This document shows positions 15,248-23,288 of a stretch of 64,000 nucleotides of DNA, one piece after another; positions within the stretch are counted from its first letter, which is position 1, and each line of letters opens with the position of its first letter. The notes under the pieces are model-generated. The model ran no database searches, was not told where the DNA came from, and saw only the letters and a program-made list of their open reading frames with translations. Origin of the DNA: JANNPJ01 sp965200525 (GTDB lineage: Bacteria > Actinomycetota > Actinomycetes > Actinomycetales > Kineosporiaceae); assembly GCA_965200525.1 (NCBI GenBank), contig OZ241368.1, forward strand, positions 5,828,001 through 5,892,000, given 5' to 3'. The position numbers and the translations under genes are program-made.

Positions 15248-17011
15248 GTGACTCACCATGATCAGGATCAAGCGGGGTTACCCACGGGTCGAGATTCTGC
15301 ACATGACGCCGACGGCTCCCACCTCAGCGGCCGGCGTCCGCGGATGAAGCAGCTCGCCGACATCCTGCTCGAGAACGGGCTGGTCACCCAGGCCCAGCTG
15401 ACGTTCGCCTTCGACGAGCACCAGCGGGCCGGGCGCAGCCTGGGCCGGGTGCTGGTCGAGAACGACGTGCTGACCGAGGCCCAGCTGGTCTCGGCCCTGG
15501 CCTTTCAGATCGGGCTGCCGTTCGTCGACCTGAACGAGCACACCGTCGACGCCTCGGCCGTGCTGATGGTGCCGGCCGCGGTCTGCCGCCGGCACCTGGT
15601 CCTGCCGATCGGGTTCGAGGACGGCAAGCTCGTGCTGGCGATGGCCGACCCGGCCAACGTGTTCGCCCTGGACGACGTCCGCTCGCTGTCCGGTCTGGAG
15701 CCGCGGCCGGTCGTCGTCACCCGTGACGATCTGCAGGCGGCGATCGACCGGCACTGCCGCGACGACGCCGAGATGGACGAACTGCGCACGGCGATGGACG
15801 CCGGGGCGGTCGAGGAGGACGACCTCGCCCAGATCACCCAGGTGATCGAGGACGCGCCGATCGTCAAGTACGTGAACCTGCTGATCACCCAGGCGATCGG
15901 GGACGGCGCCTCGGACATCCACATCGAGCCCGGCGAGCACGACATGCGGGTGCGGTACCGCATCGACGGCGTGCTGCACGACGTGATGCGCTCGCCCCGC
16001 TCGATCCAGTCCGGGGTGATCTCCCGGCTCAAGATCATGGCCGAGATCAACATCGCCGAACGGCGCAAGCCGCAGGACGGCCGGCTCTCCGTCCAGACCC
16101 GCAACGGCAAGGTCGACCTGCGGATGGCCACCCTGCCCACGGTCTGGGGCGAGAAGGTGGTGATGCGGATCCTGGACAACACCACCGCCCGCCTCGACCT
16201 GAACGACCTCGGGTTCAGCCCGGACAACAGCTCCCGGTTCGCGGTCAGCTACCAGAAGCCCTACGGGATGATCCTGGTCACCGGGCCGACCGGATCGGGC
16301 AAGTCGACCACGCTGTACGCAACCCTGAACATCGTCAGCAAGCCCGAGATCAACGTGATCACGGTCGAGGACCCGGTCGAGTACCGGCTGCCCGGGATCA
16401 ACCAGGTCCAGGTGAACGTGAAGGCCGGGCTGACCTTCGCCGCCGCGCTCCGGTCGATCCTGCGCTCGGACCCGGACGTCGTCCTGATCGGGGAGATCCG
16501 CGACCACGAGACCGCGCAGATCGCCATCGAGGCCGCCCTCACCGGCCACCTTGTGCTCAGCACCCTGCACACCAACGACGCGCCGTCCGCGGTGACCCGG
16601 CTGACCGAGATGGGCATCGAACCGTTCCTGGTCGGCTCGGCGCTGGACTCGGTGCTGGCCCAGCGGCTGGCCCGGCGGCTCTGCTCGCGCTGCAAGGAGC
16701 CGTACACCCCGGAGCCGCGAGACCTGGAACTGGCCCGGTTCCCGTGGGTGCCGGGGGAGGAGCTGCCGTTGCTGTACCGGCCGGTGGGCTGCCCCGGCTG
16801 CGCCAAGACCGGTTACAAGGGCCGGCTGGCGCTGCACGAGGTGATGACCGTGAGCGAGCAGATCGAGCGGATGGCGGTGTCGCGATCGTCGTCCACCGAG
16901 ATCGCCCGGCTGGCCCGCGAGGAGGGCATGACCGGCCTGCGCGAGGACGGCATGGAGAAGGTACGCCTGGGGCTGACCTCGATCGAGGAGATCATGCGGG
17001 TCGTCGCCTGA
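15248..17011 (+). CDS. pilB: Type IV pilus assembly ATPase PilB
   Basis: 587 residues of the GspE/PulE/PilB extension-ATPase family that powers pilin polymerisation. An N-terminal MshEN-type domain (KQLADILLENGLVTQAQL) is followed by N2 (DGASDIHIEPGEHDMRVRYR), Walker A GPTGSGKS at 346-353, the Asp box (VEDPVEYRLPGINQVQVN), Walker B (SDPDVVLIGEIRDHETA) and the His box (LSTLHTNDAPSAVTRL). The tetracysteine zinc site (CSRC near 479, CPGC near 516) is complete. GTG 15248 adds 32 unusual residues before the domain; ATG 15344 (Met33) would give the family-typical start, and neither has a strong ribosome-binding site. Confidence 0.95.
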   Translation: MTHHDQDQAGLPTGRDSAHDADGSHLSGRRPRMKQLADILLENGLVTQAQLTFAFDEHQRAGRSLGRVLVENDVLTEAQLVSALAFQIGLPFVDLNEHTVDASAVLMVPAAVCRRHLVLPIGFEDGKLVLAMADPANVFALDDVRSLSGLEPRPVVVTRDDLQAAIDRHCRDDAEMDELRTAMDAGAVEEDDLAQITQVIEDAPIVKYVNLLITQAIGDGASDIHIEPGEHDMRVRYRIDGVLHDVMRSPRSIQSGVISRLKIMAEINIAERRKPQDGRLSVQTRNGKVDLRMATLPTVWGEKVVMRILDNTTARLDLNDLGFSPDNSSRFAVSYQKPYGMILVTGPTGSGKSTTLYATLNIVSKPEINVITVEDPVEYRLPGINQVQVNVKAGLTFAAALRSILRSDPDVVLIGEIRDHETAQIAIEAALTGHLVLSTLHTNDAPSAVTRLTEMGIEPFLVGSALDSVLAQRLARRLCSRCKEPYTPEPRDLELARFPWVPGEELPLLYRPVGCPGCAKTGYKGRLALHEVMTVSEQIERMAVSRSSSTEIARLAREEGMTGLREDGMEKVRLGLTSIEEIMRVVA

Positions 17012-17088
17012 CCTCAAGAACCGGCCCGTGGACGCCGAGACAACAACCGAACCCGTCTCCGGCGTCGGCCGGCTCGAAGGAGGACCAC

Positions 17089-18627
17089 GTGGAGAGCACC
17101 GCCGCCAACGGGTACGAGCCCGGACGGCCGATCCGGGCTCAACAGGGTCAGGCGCCGCAGCCGCACGGGCAGCAGCCGGCTCCGGCTCACGGCCCGGCTC
17201 CCCGGGTCGCGCCGGCCCAGCAGCCGTACGGCCAGAACCCGGCTCAAGCCCCGGCCCAGCCCGGGTACACGACCCAGCCGCCGCGTCCGGCCGTCGCTCC
17301 GCCGCGCCCGGCCGGACCTCCACCGGGGGCTCAGCCCCAGTACCAGCCGGCCCAGCCCCAGTATCAGCCCGCGCCGGGAGCGCCGGGAGCGCCGGGAGCC
17401 CAGCCCCAGTACCAGCCCGCACCGGGGGCCCAGCCGCAGTACCGGACCGCGCCTCCGCCCGCCCAGCAGGCCCCGCCGGCCCCGCAGCAGGCTCAGCCGC
17501 AGCCGCATCAGGCCCCGGCCCAGGCCGCCCCGCGGCCGCCGGCCGAGGAGCGCCCGGGCGGCAACTTCGACCTGCACCTGGCCCTGTCGTACCTGCTGGA
17601 GCAGGGCGGCTCCGACCTGCACCTCTCGGTCGGCTCGCCCCCACTGATCCGGTTGCGCGGCGAGCTGCGCCCGGTGCCCGACCAGGAGAACCTGACCCCG
17701 CAGGCCGTGCAGCGGGTGCTATACGCCATCCTCACCCAGAAGCAGCGGGAGCGGTTCGAGGAGGAGCTGGAGCTCGACTTCGCCTACGCGATGCCCGGTT
17801 CCAGCCGGTTCCGGGTCAACGTGTACCGCCAGCGCGAGTCGCTGGGCGCGGCCTTCCGGGTCATCCCGTACGAGATCAAGACCCTGGAAGAGCTCGGGAT
17901 CAACCCCCAGGTCAACCAGATGGCGGCGCTGCCCCGGGGAATGGTGCTGGTCACCGGCCCGACCGGTTCGGGCAAGTCGACCACCCTGGCCGCCCTGGTC
18001 GACCTGGCCAACCGCACCCGCCACGACCACATCATGACCGTCGAGGACCCGATCGAGTTTCTCCACCAGAACAAGAACTGCCTGGTCAACCAGCGCGAGG
18101 TGGGGGAGGACACGCACTCCTTCACGGCCGCCCTCAAGCACGTGCTGCGGCAGGACCCGGACATCATCCTGGTCGGCGAGATGCGCGACCTGGAGACCAT
18201 CTCGGTCGCCCTGACCGCGGCCGAGACCGGTCACCTGGTGTTCGCCACCCTGCACACCCAGGACGCCGCCCAGACCATCGACCGGGTGATCGACGTCTTC
18301 CCGCCGCACCAGCAGCAGCAGGTGCGGGTCCAGCTGGCCGGGGCGATCCAGGGTGTGGTCTGCCAGACCCTGTGCAAGACCGCCGACGGCAAGGGCCGGG
18401 TGGCCGCGACCGAGGTCATGTTCGCCACGGGGGCGATCCGCAACCTGATCCGGGAGGGCAAGACCCACCAGATCTACTCGGCCATGCAGGCCGGCGCCCA
18501 GCACGGCATGCAGACGATGGACCAGAACCTGTCCGACCTGGTCAAGGCGGGCAAGGTCTCGTTCGATGACGGCCTCGAAAAGTGTCACCACGTCGACGAC
18601 TTCAAGCGTCTGACCGGCCGAGCGTAG
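17089..18627 (+). CDS. pilT: Type IV pilus retraction ATPase PilT with a Pro/Gln-rich N-terminal extension
   Basis: 512 residues. The C-terminal about 355 residues are a complete PilT: LLEQGGSDLHLSVGSPPL, Walker A GPTGSGKS at 290-297, VEDPIEFLH, Walker B (DPDIILVGEMRD), LVFATLHTQDA, and the retraction-specific AIRNLIREGKTHQI and GMQTMDQNL. The first about 155 residues are low-complexity Pro/Gln/Ala with PQYQPA-type units repeated four times (about 17335-17450), giving imperfect DNA tandem repeats. PilT proteins normally lack such a tail. GTG 17089 follows a perfect AAGGAGG (17078-17084), so the extension is truly translated. It lies between pilB and pilC. Confidence 0.95.
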   Translation: MESTAANGYEPGRPIRAQQGQAPQPHGQQPAPAHGPAPRVAPAQQPYGQNPAQAPAQPGYTTQPPRPAVAPPRPAGPPPGAQPQYQPAQPQYQPAPGAPGAPGAQPQYQPAPGAQPQYRTAPPPAQQAPPAPQQAQPQPHQAPAQAAPRPPAEERPGGNFDLHLALSYLLEQGGSDLHLSVGSPPLIRLRGELRPVPDQENLTPQAVQRVLYAILTQKQRERFEEELELDFAYAMPGSSRFRVNVYRQRESLGAAFRVIPYEIKTLEELGINPQVNQMAALPRGMVLVTGPTGSGKSTTLAALVDLANRTRHDHIMTVEDPIEFLHQNKNCLVNQREVGEDTHSFTAALKHVLRQDPDIILVGEMRDLETISVALTAAETGHLVFATLHTQDAAQTIDRVIDVFPPHQQQQVRVQLAGAIQGVVCQTLCKTADGKGRVAATEVMFATGAIRNLIREGKTHQIYSAMQAGAQHGMQTMDQNLSDLVKAGKVSFDDGLEKCHHVDDFKRLTGRA

Positions 18628-18639
18628 GAGGGCGGGACG

Positions 18640-19863
18640 ATGGCAACCGCAACGAAGTCGTACGAGTACTCGGTCCGGGACAAGCAGGGCAAGCTGGTCA
18701 AGGGCAAGCTGGATGCGCCCAACGAAGGCGCCCTGGTGCAGAAGCTGCGTGGGATGGGCTACGCCCCGCTCAGCGTCAAGGAGACCAACTCCGGTCTGTC
18801 GATGGAGATCAAGCTCCCGGGAAGCGACAAGGTCGGTCTGAAGGATCTGGCCATCATGAGCCGGCAGTTCGCCACCATGATCGACTCCGGCCTGTCCCTG
18901 ATGCGGGCCCTGAACATCCTCTCCGAGCAGACCGAGAGTGCCGAGCTGGGCCGGGTGCTGGGTGAGGTGCGCACCGACGTCGAGGGTGGCGCGGCCCTGT
19001 CGACCGCGATGGCCAAGCACAGCCGGGTGTTCCCGCCGCTGATGATCAACATGTGCCGGGCCGGTGAGGTCGGCGGCTTCTTGGACAAGGTGCTGCTGCA
19101 GATCGCCGAGAACATGGAGGCGGAGGTCAAGCTCCGGGCCAAGATCAAGTCGGCCATGACTTATCCGGTGGTCGTTTTCATCATCGCGATCATCGCCGTT
19201 GTCGGCATGCTGCTTTTCATTGTGCCGGTTTTCACCAAGATGTTCTCGGACCTCGGCGGTGAGCTGCCGGCTCCGACCAAGGCGCTCGTCTTCCTCTCCG
19301 CCGCGATGAAGATCGCTGCTCCGATCATCGTGGTGGCGGCGATCCCTCTGATGGCGGGCTGGCGCAAGATCAAGGACGAGGAGCGGGTCCGGCAGATCAT
19401 CGATCCGTTCAAGCTGAAGGTGCCGATCTTTGGCGACCTGTTCCGCAAGGTGGCGATCAGCCGGTTCTCCCGCAACCTCGGCACCATGCTGCATTCCGGT
19501 GTGCCCATCCTGCGCAGCCTTGAGATCGTCGGTGAGGCGGCCGGCAACGTGGTCATCCGGGACGCTTCGCGGGCGGTCGAGGAGAGCGTGCGCCGGGGCG
19601 AATCGCTGGCCGGCCCGCTGGCCGAGCACAAGGTGTTCCCGCCCATGGTGGTGCAGATGCTCGCCGTCGGTGAGGACACCGGAGCGATGGACACCATGCT
19701 GCACAAGATCGCCGACTTCTACGACCAGGAGGTCGAGGCCACCACCGAGGCCCTGACCAGCATCATCGAGCCCCTGATGATCGCCGTCCTGGGGTCGATC
19801 ATCGGCGGCATGATCATCGCGCTCTACATGCCGATCTTCTCGGTGTTCAACCTGATCAAGTAG
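18640..19863 (+). CDS. pilC: Type IV pilus inner-membrane platform protein PilC
   Basis: 407 residues of the GspF/PilC family with the usual two T2SSF domains. Domain 1 contains LAIMSRQFATMIDSGLSLMR and MCRAGEVGGFLDKVL; then come hydrophobic spans (YPVVVFIIAIIAVVGMLLFI and a second near AAPIIVVAAIPLMAG); domain 2 contains FSRNLGTMLHSGVPILRSLE and VGEDTGAMDTMLHKI; the final span is IAVLGSIIGGMIIALYMPIF. ATG 18640 is preceded by GGAGGG, 12 bases after pilT. It anchors the PilB/PilT motors to the pilus base. Confidence 0.95.
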   Translation: MATATKSYEYSVRDKQGKLVKGKLDAPNEGALVQKLRGMGYAPLSVKETNSGLSMEIKLPGSDKVGLKDLAIMSRQFATMIDSGLSLMRALNILSEQTESAELGRVLGEVRTDVEGGAALSTAMAKHSRVFPPLMINMCRAGEVGGFLDKVLLQIAENMEAEVKLRAKIKSAMTYPVVVFIIAIIAVVGMLLFIVPVFTKMFSDLGGELPAPTKALVFLSAAMKIAAPIIVVAAIPLMAGWRKIKDEERVRQIIDPFKLKVPIFGDLFRKVAISRFSRNLGTMLHSGVPILRSLEIVGEAAGNVVIRDASRAVEESVRRGESLAGPLAEHKVFPPMVVQMLAVGEDTGAMDTMLHKIADFYDQEVEATTEALTSIIEPLMIAVLGSIIGGMIIALYMPIFSVFNLIK

Positions 19864-19891
19864 CCGCGTCGGCCGGGGTCGACCTGAGACG

Positions 19892-19928
19892 GCTGGGCCG
19901 GACGGTGAGTTCTCCCGTCCGGCCCAGC
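19892..19928 (+). terminator. Hairpin terminator after pilC
   Basis: Perfect 14-bp stem (19892-19905 with 19915-19928) and a 9-base loop, 28 bases after the pilC stop. It suggests that the prepilin genes have their own transcript. The remaining 230 bases before pilA show no further feature I can support. Confidence 0.7.
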
Positions 19929-20156
19929 GCCAATTCCGCCGCGTCGAGCCCACATGTGACTGTCGGCAGTCGTTCTCGACGGTCAGTTCGCCACGGGCTA
20001 GGCCAAACGGGCGAATCCGGCCACTCAGGGCGAGCTTTGCTCAAGTCCCACGGGGGCTCGCCGATATCCACCTTGTCATCGAGCTGCGTCAGGCCTTCCG
20101 GCCGGGCGGCGCTCAGTTATCAACCGGCCGCACCGTCTCATCAGAAGGAGCACTCG

Positions 20157-20639
20157 ATGCTCGCTCGTATCCGTAAGTCCCTGGCCGAGAAGGACAACAA
20201 CGACAAGGGATTCACCCTTATCGAACTTCTCGTCGTCATGATCATCATCGGCATCCTGGCCGCCATCGCCATCCCGGTCTTCCTCAGCCAGCGCCAGAAG
20301 GCTCAGGACACCGCGGTGAAGGCGGACGTCTCCTCGCTCGGCAAGCAGATCGCCACGTACTACGTCGACGGCACCGCCGCCCTGACGCTGTCGATCACGG
20401 CCGCGAACCGCTACGCCCTGCTGCCGACGGTCACGCCGGCCGTCGCCGCCATCGATGCCGGTGCCGCCAGCGCCAACATCACCGTCGACGCGTCCACCAA
20501 CGCGGCCACGACCGGCATCATCGACGCCACGCACTGGTGCGTGTCGCTGACCAACGCGCAGGGCTCGACCAAGACCTACAAGTACTCGGCCCGCTCGGGC
20601 CAGGGCACAGGCGTCTGCACCACGGCCGACGTCGCCTGA
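20157..20639 (+). CDS. pilA: Major-type IV prepilin (PilA 1)
   Basis: 160 residues. A short charged leader (MLARIRKSLAEKDNNDKG) ends in Gly18, the prepilin peptidase cleavage site, followed by mature FTLIELLVVMIIIGILAAIA with the essential Glu5. A globular C-terminal part of about 115 residues contains Cys residues in HWCVSL and GVCTT that could form the terminal disulphide loop. ATG 20157 has AGAAGGAG upstream; longer in-frame starts are not family-like. Its position after a terminator, and its own strong ribosome-binding site, fit the abundant major subunit. Confidence 0.93.
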   Translation: MLARIRKSLAEKDNNDKGFTLIELLVVMIIIGILAAIAIPVFLSQRQKAQDTAVKADVSSLGKQIATYYVDGTAALTLSITAANRYALLPTVTPAVAAIDAGAASANITVDASTNAATTGIIDATHWCVSLTNAQGSTKTYKYSARSGQGTGVCTTADVA

Positions 20640-20656
20640 TCCGCTAGTCCAGCTGT

Positions 20657-20688
20657 TGCGGGGCGGCCCAGTGATGGGTCGCCCCGCA
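20657..20688 (+). terminator. Hairpin between the two prepilin genes
   Basis: 14-pair stem (20657-20670 with 20675-20688, one G-U pair) and loop GTGA. Likely a terminator or attenuator that makes pilA 1 transcripts more abundant than the minor-pilin genes downstream. Confidence 0.65.
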
Positions 20689-20729
20689 GTAGTCCGGCTT
20701 GTTCGGCACCGACATGACAGGACCAGCTT

Positions 20730-21230
20730 GTGAGGATGCCCACGAGGTCGAGAGCGCGTCCGGGGCCGGCCGCCGAGGACGTTCGTGACGGCGGGTTCAC
20801 CCTGGTCGAGCTGCTGGTCGTGATGGTGATCATCGGCATCCTGGCCGCGATCGCGATCCCGGTCTTCCTGAACCAGCGTCAGAAGGCTCGGGACACCGCG
20901 ACCAAGTCCGACATCGGCAACGCCGGCAAGGAATTGGCCACCTTCTACGTCGACGGGGCTTCGACCGCCACGGTCACCGGCACGGTGTCCGGCACCACGC
21001 TCACCTTCACGGCCACCGGCTACTCCAGTGCCGTGAATCTCAGTGCGGGCACCGGGTACGTGGGCAGCGTCACCAACGCGGTCACGTACCAGACCGGCGC
21101 CGGCTGCACCAAAGCCACCGGGTGGATCCTGAGCCTCGGGAACCCGAACGGCTCGACCAAGAACTACTACTTCTCGGCTCAGCGCGGCCTGTCCGACACC
21201 GCGCCCACGCTGAGTGCAGCGTGCAACTAG
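20730..21230 (+). CDS. Type IV prepilin (PilA 2)
   Basis: 166 residues. A basic leader precedes GG|FTLVELLVVMVIIGILAAIA, almost identical to PilA 1 in the helix and in the following VFLNQRQKARDTATKSDI. The globular domain differs (Thr/Gly-rich, Cys in TGAGCTKATG and the penultimate residue). It probably arose by duplication of pilA 1. GTG 20730 or ATG 20736 may be the start; both retain the leader. It could be a second major subunit or a minor pilin. Confidence 0.9.
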   Translation: MRMPTRSRARPGPAAEDVRDGGFTLVELLVVMVIIGILAAIAIPVFLNQRQKARDTATKSDIGNAGKELATFYVDGASTATVTGTVSGTTLTFTATGYSSAVNLSAGTGYVGSVTNAVTYQTGAGCTKATGWILSLGNPNGSTKNYYFSAQRGLSDTAPTLSAACN

Positions 21231-21278
21231 CTCGGCCGACCTGGCCCGGCGATGCGACCAGCGGAAAGAGGGGACGAC

Positions 21279-22574
21279 GTGGTCATCCCGCGAAAGACCG
21301 ATGACGATGCCGGTTTCACGCTGATCGAGGTCGTGGTGGCCATGGTCATTTTCACCATCTTCTGCGCCGCCTCGCTCGGCCTGCTGGTTCGCAGCACCGA
21401 GGTCACTCGAGGCAACCTGCAGCGGTCGGCCGCCTCGAACCTCGCCACCGAGCAGATCCAGCTCGCCCGCAGCGCCAACACCATCGACATCGTGAATCTC
21501 ACCCGGACCCAGAAGGTGGCCAACACGACCTTCACGATTGCTCAGACCACCAAGTACCTGTCGTCCGACTCGACCAGTACGGTCTGCGACGGATCGTCCG
21601 CGGCGCTTGCCTACAAGCTGGTCACGGTCACCGTCACCTGGCCCAACATGGGCTCGATCAGTCCGATCCGGGCCGACACCCTCAAGGCCATGGGGGTGGG
21701 GTCGGACGGTCTCGGCACCACCGGAGCTCTGGCGGTCGGGATCAACGACGCCGACGGTCTGTCCTTGGCGGGTACGACGGTGAACCTGAGCAACGGCGCC
21801 ACCACGACCACCGGCGACGACGGCTGTGCGCTGTTCGTCGGCCTGGCCGCCGGCACCTACACCGCGACGCTCAACACGCCCGGATATGTGGGCCTGACCA
21901 ACACCCAGTCCACGACCAAGAGCGGTCTCGGTGTCACCGCCGGCACGCTGACCCGGACCAACATTTCCTACGACTCGGTCCGGGCCATCGGTGTGACGGT
22001 CAACAGCCCGGTCACCGGGGGCATCGTGCCGGCCACGCTGCCGCTCCGGCTCAGCACCAGCCTTCTGACCGAGACCACCTTCCCGGTCTGCCCGGCCACC
22101 GGATCCCCGACGTCGGCCTGCGCCACTGCCCCGACGACGACGACTGACGGGCTGGCCAAGGAACTCTTTCCCGCGGTGTACGCCGTCAAGCTCGGGTCAT
22201 GCGCCGAGGCCGTGCCTTCGCAGACCTCGGTCGACCTTCGCCCGGATGCCGCCAATGGGGCGATCGCCGCCGTCCCGTTGGGGGCGGTGACAGTGAAGGT
22301 CGCCCTGAGTGCCACGCCGACCATCGGGATCATCGGCCGTACCGTCACGTTCACGCACGCTGTCCAGAGCGGAACGGGCTGCACCGCGGGTGAGACCTAC
22401 TCGATGCCGACTGTCGGCGCCGGCTCCTCGATGCTGCTGCCCTACGGCACCTGGGTGGTCTCGGTGCCGATCTTCAACGTGGCCGGATTGCCCACCTCCA
22501 GCCTGGTCATGGGGACGGCCGTGCTCAGCCCGACCAACCGGGTCTCGACCCAGAACCTCTTGGTGGCGTTGTGA
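21279..22574 (+). CDS. PilV-like minor prepilin with a carboxypeptidase-regulatory-like domain
   Basis: About 431 residues. A short leader (VIPRKTDDDAG) and prepilin helix FTLIEVVVAMVIFTIFCAAS are followed by a globular pilin part. At about residues 145-220 is a beta-sandwich-like segment (GLSLAGTTVNLSNGATTTTG, GLAAGTYTATLNTPGY) resembling carboxypeptidase-regulatory or Cna-B-type domains. The remainder is Thr/Ala-rich with paired Cys. GTG 21279 has AAAGAGGGG 5 bases upstream and is preferred to ATG 21252. Its length, over twice that of usual minor pilins, and the added domain suggest a tip or surface adhesive role (inference). The next gene overlaps by 4 bases. Confidence 0.8.
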   Translation: MVIPRKTDDDAGFTLIEVVVAMVIFTIFCAASLGLLVRSTEVTRGNLQRSAASNLATEQIQLARSANTIDIVNLTRTQKVANTTFTIAQTTKYLSSDSTSTVCDGSSAALAYKLVTVTVTWPNMGSISPIRADTLKAMGVGSDGLGTTGALAVGINDADGLSLAGTTVNLSNGATTTTGDDGCALFVGLAAGTYTATLNTPGYVGLTNTQSTTKSGLGVTAGTLTRTNISYDSVRAIGVTVNSPVTGGIVPATLPLRLSTSLLTETTFPVCPATGSPTSACATAPTTTTDGLAKELFPAVYAVKLGSCAEAVPSQTSVDLRPDAANGAIAAVPLGAVTVKVALSATPTIGIIGRTVTFTHAVQSGTGCTAGETYSMPTVGAGSSMLLPYGTWVVSVPIFNVAGLPTSSLVMGTAVLSPTNRVSTQNLLVAL

Positions 22575-23269
22575 TCCGCGTGGTCCGGAGGGCCCGCCGC
22601 CGGGCGCCGGCTCGCGCGAACGGCCCCGACGATCGGGGTCTGACCCTGGTCGAGCTGCTGGTCGCCATGTTCGTCGGCTCGATCTTGCTGGCCGGCGTGG
22701 CCACCGTGTTCACCGGGACGCTCAACGGCGTGCGGACGACGAACGTCAAGACCGCGACCGGGGCGGACCTCAGGGTCGCAATCGAGGCCATGTCACGCAC
22801 GATCAAGGTGGCAACCATCCCGTACGGCCAGACGTCAGCTTTTGCCAGCGCCAGCACCACGTCGATCGCCTTCTACGCACTGCTCAATCGAACGGGCACC
22901 ACCTCGACCGCCGAGCCGATCCCGACCCTGGTCGAGTACACCTGGAACGTCTCGCCGAACTGCCTCTCCGAATCGCTGACGGCGGGGGTCGCGATCGCCA
23001 GCCCAGCGGCCGGCGGACCTTATTACACCTGGCCGACGGCCACCAAGAAGACCAAGTGCCTCCTGCGAACCACGACGGCACCGACGTACACCTATTTCAC
23101 CACCGGATCGTTGACCGAGACGCCCTTGAGCGCCGGGTCGGGTCTGAGCACTTCCGATCTCAAGGCGGTTCAGAGTGTGGGGCTGAACCTGGTGGCCACG
23201 GATCCGAACAACAGTGGGGTGACCGGCGTGCCGGCCGAGACCCGGATCACGCTCGAGAACCTTTCCTGA
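22571..23269 (+). CDS. PilW-like minor prepilin
   Basis: 232 residues with an Arg-rich leader (VVRRARRRAPARANGPDDRG), then LTLVELLVAMFVGSILLAGV, a class III signal with Glu5, and a Ser/Thr-rich globular domain with two Cys (NCLSES, KCLLRT). GTG 22571 overlaps the upstream stop (GTGA), so translation is coupled. Position between PilV-like and PilX-like genes supports assignment to the minor pilin set that primes assembly. Confidence 0.8.
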   Translation: MIRVVRRARRRAPARANGPDDRGLTLVELLVAMFVGSILLAGVATVFTGTLNGVRTTNVKTATGADLRVAIEAMSRTIKVATIPYGQTSAFASASTTSIAFYALLNRTGTTSTAEPIPTLVEYTWNVSPNCLSESLTAGVAIASPAAGGPYYTWPTATKKTKCLLRTTTAPTYTYFTTGSLTETPLSAGSGLSTSDLKAVQSVGLNLVATDPNNSGVTGVPAETRITLENLS

Positions 23270-23288
23270 GACGGGAGCTGAACCGGAC

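Noticed and set aside
17330..17450. CRISPR-like or regulatory repeats within pilT
   Set aside because: The repeats are imperfect, in frame, and encode the PQYQPA units of the Pro-rich tail.
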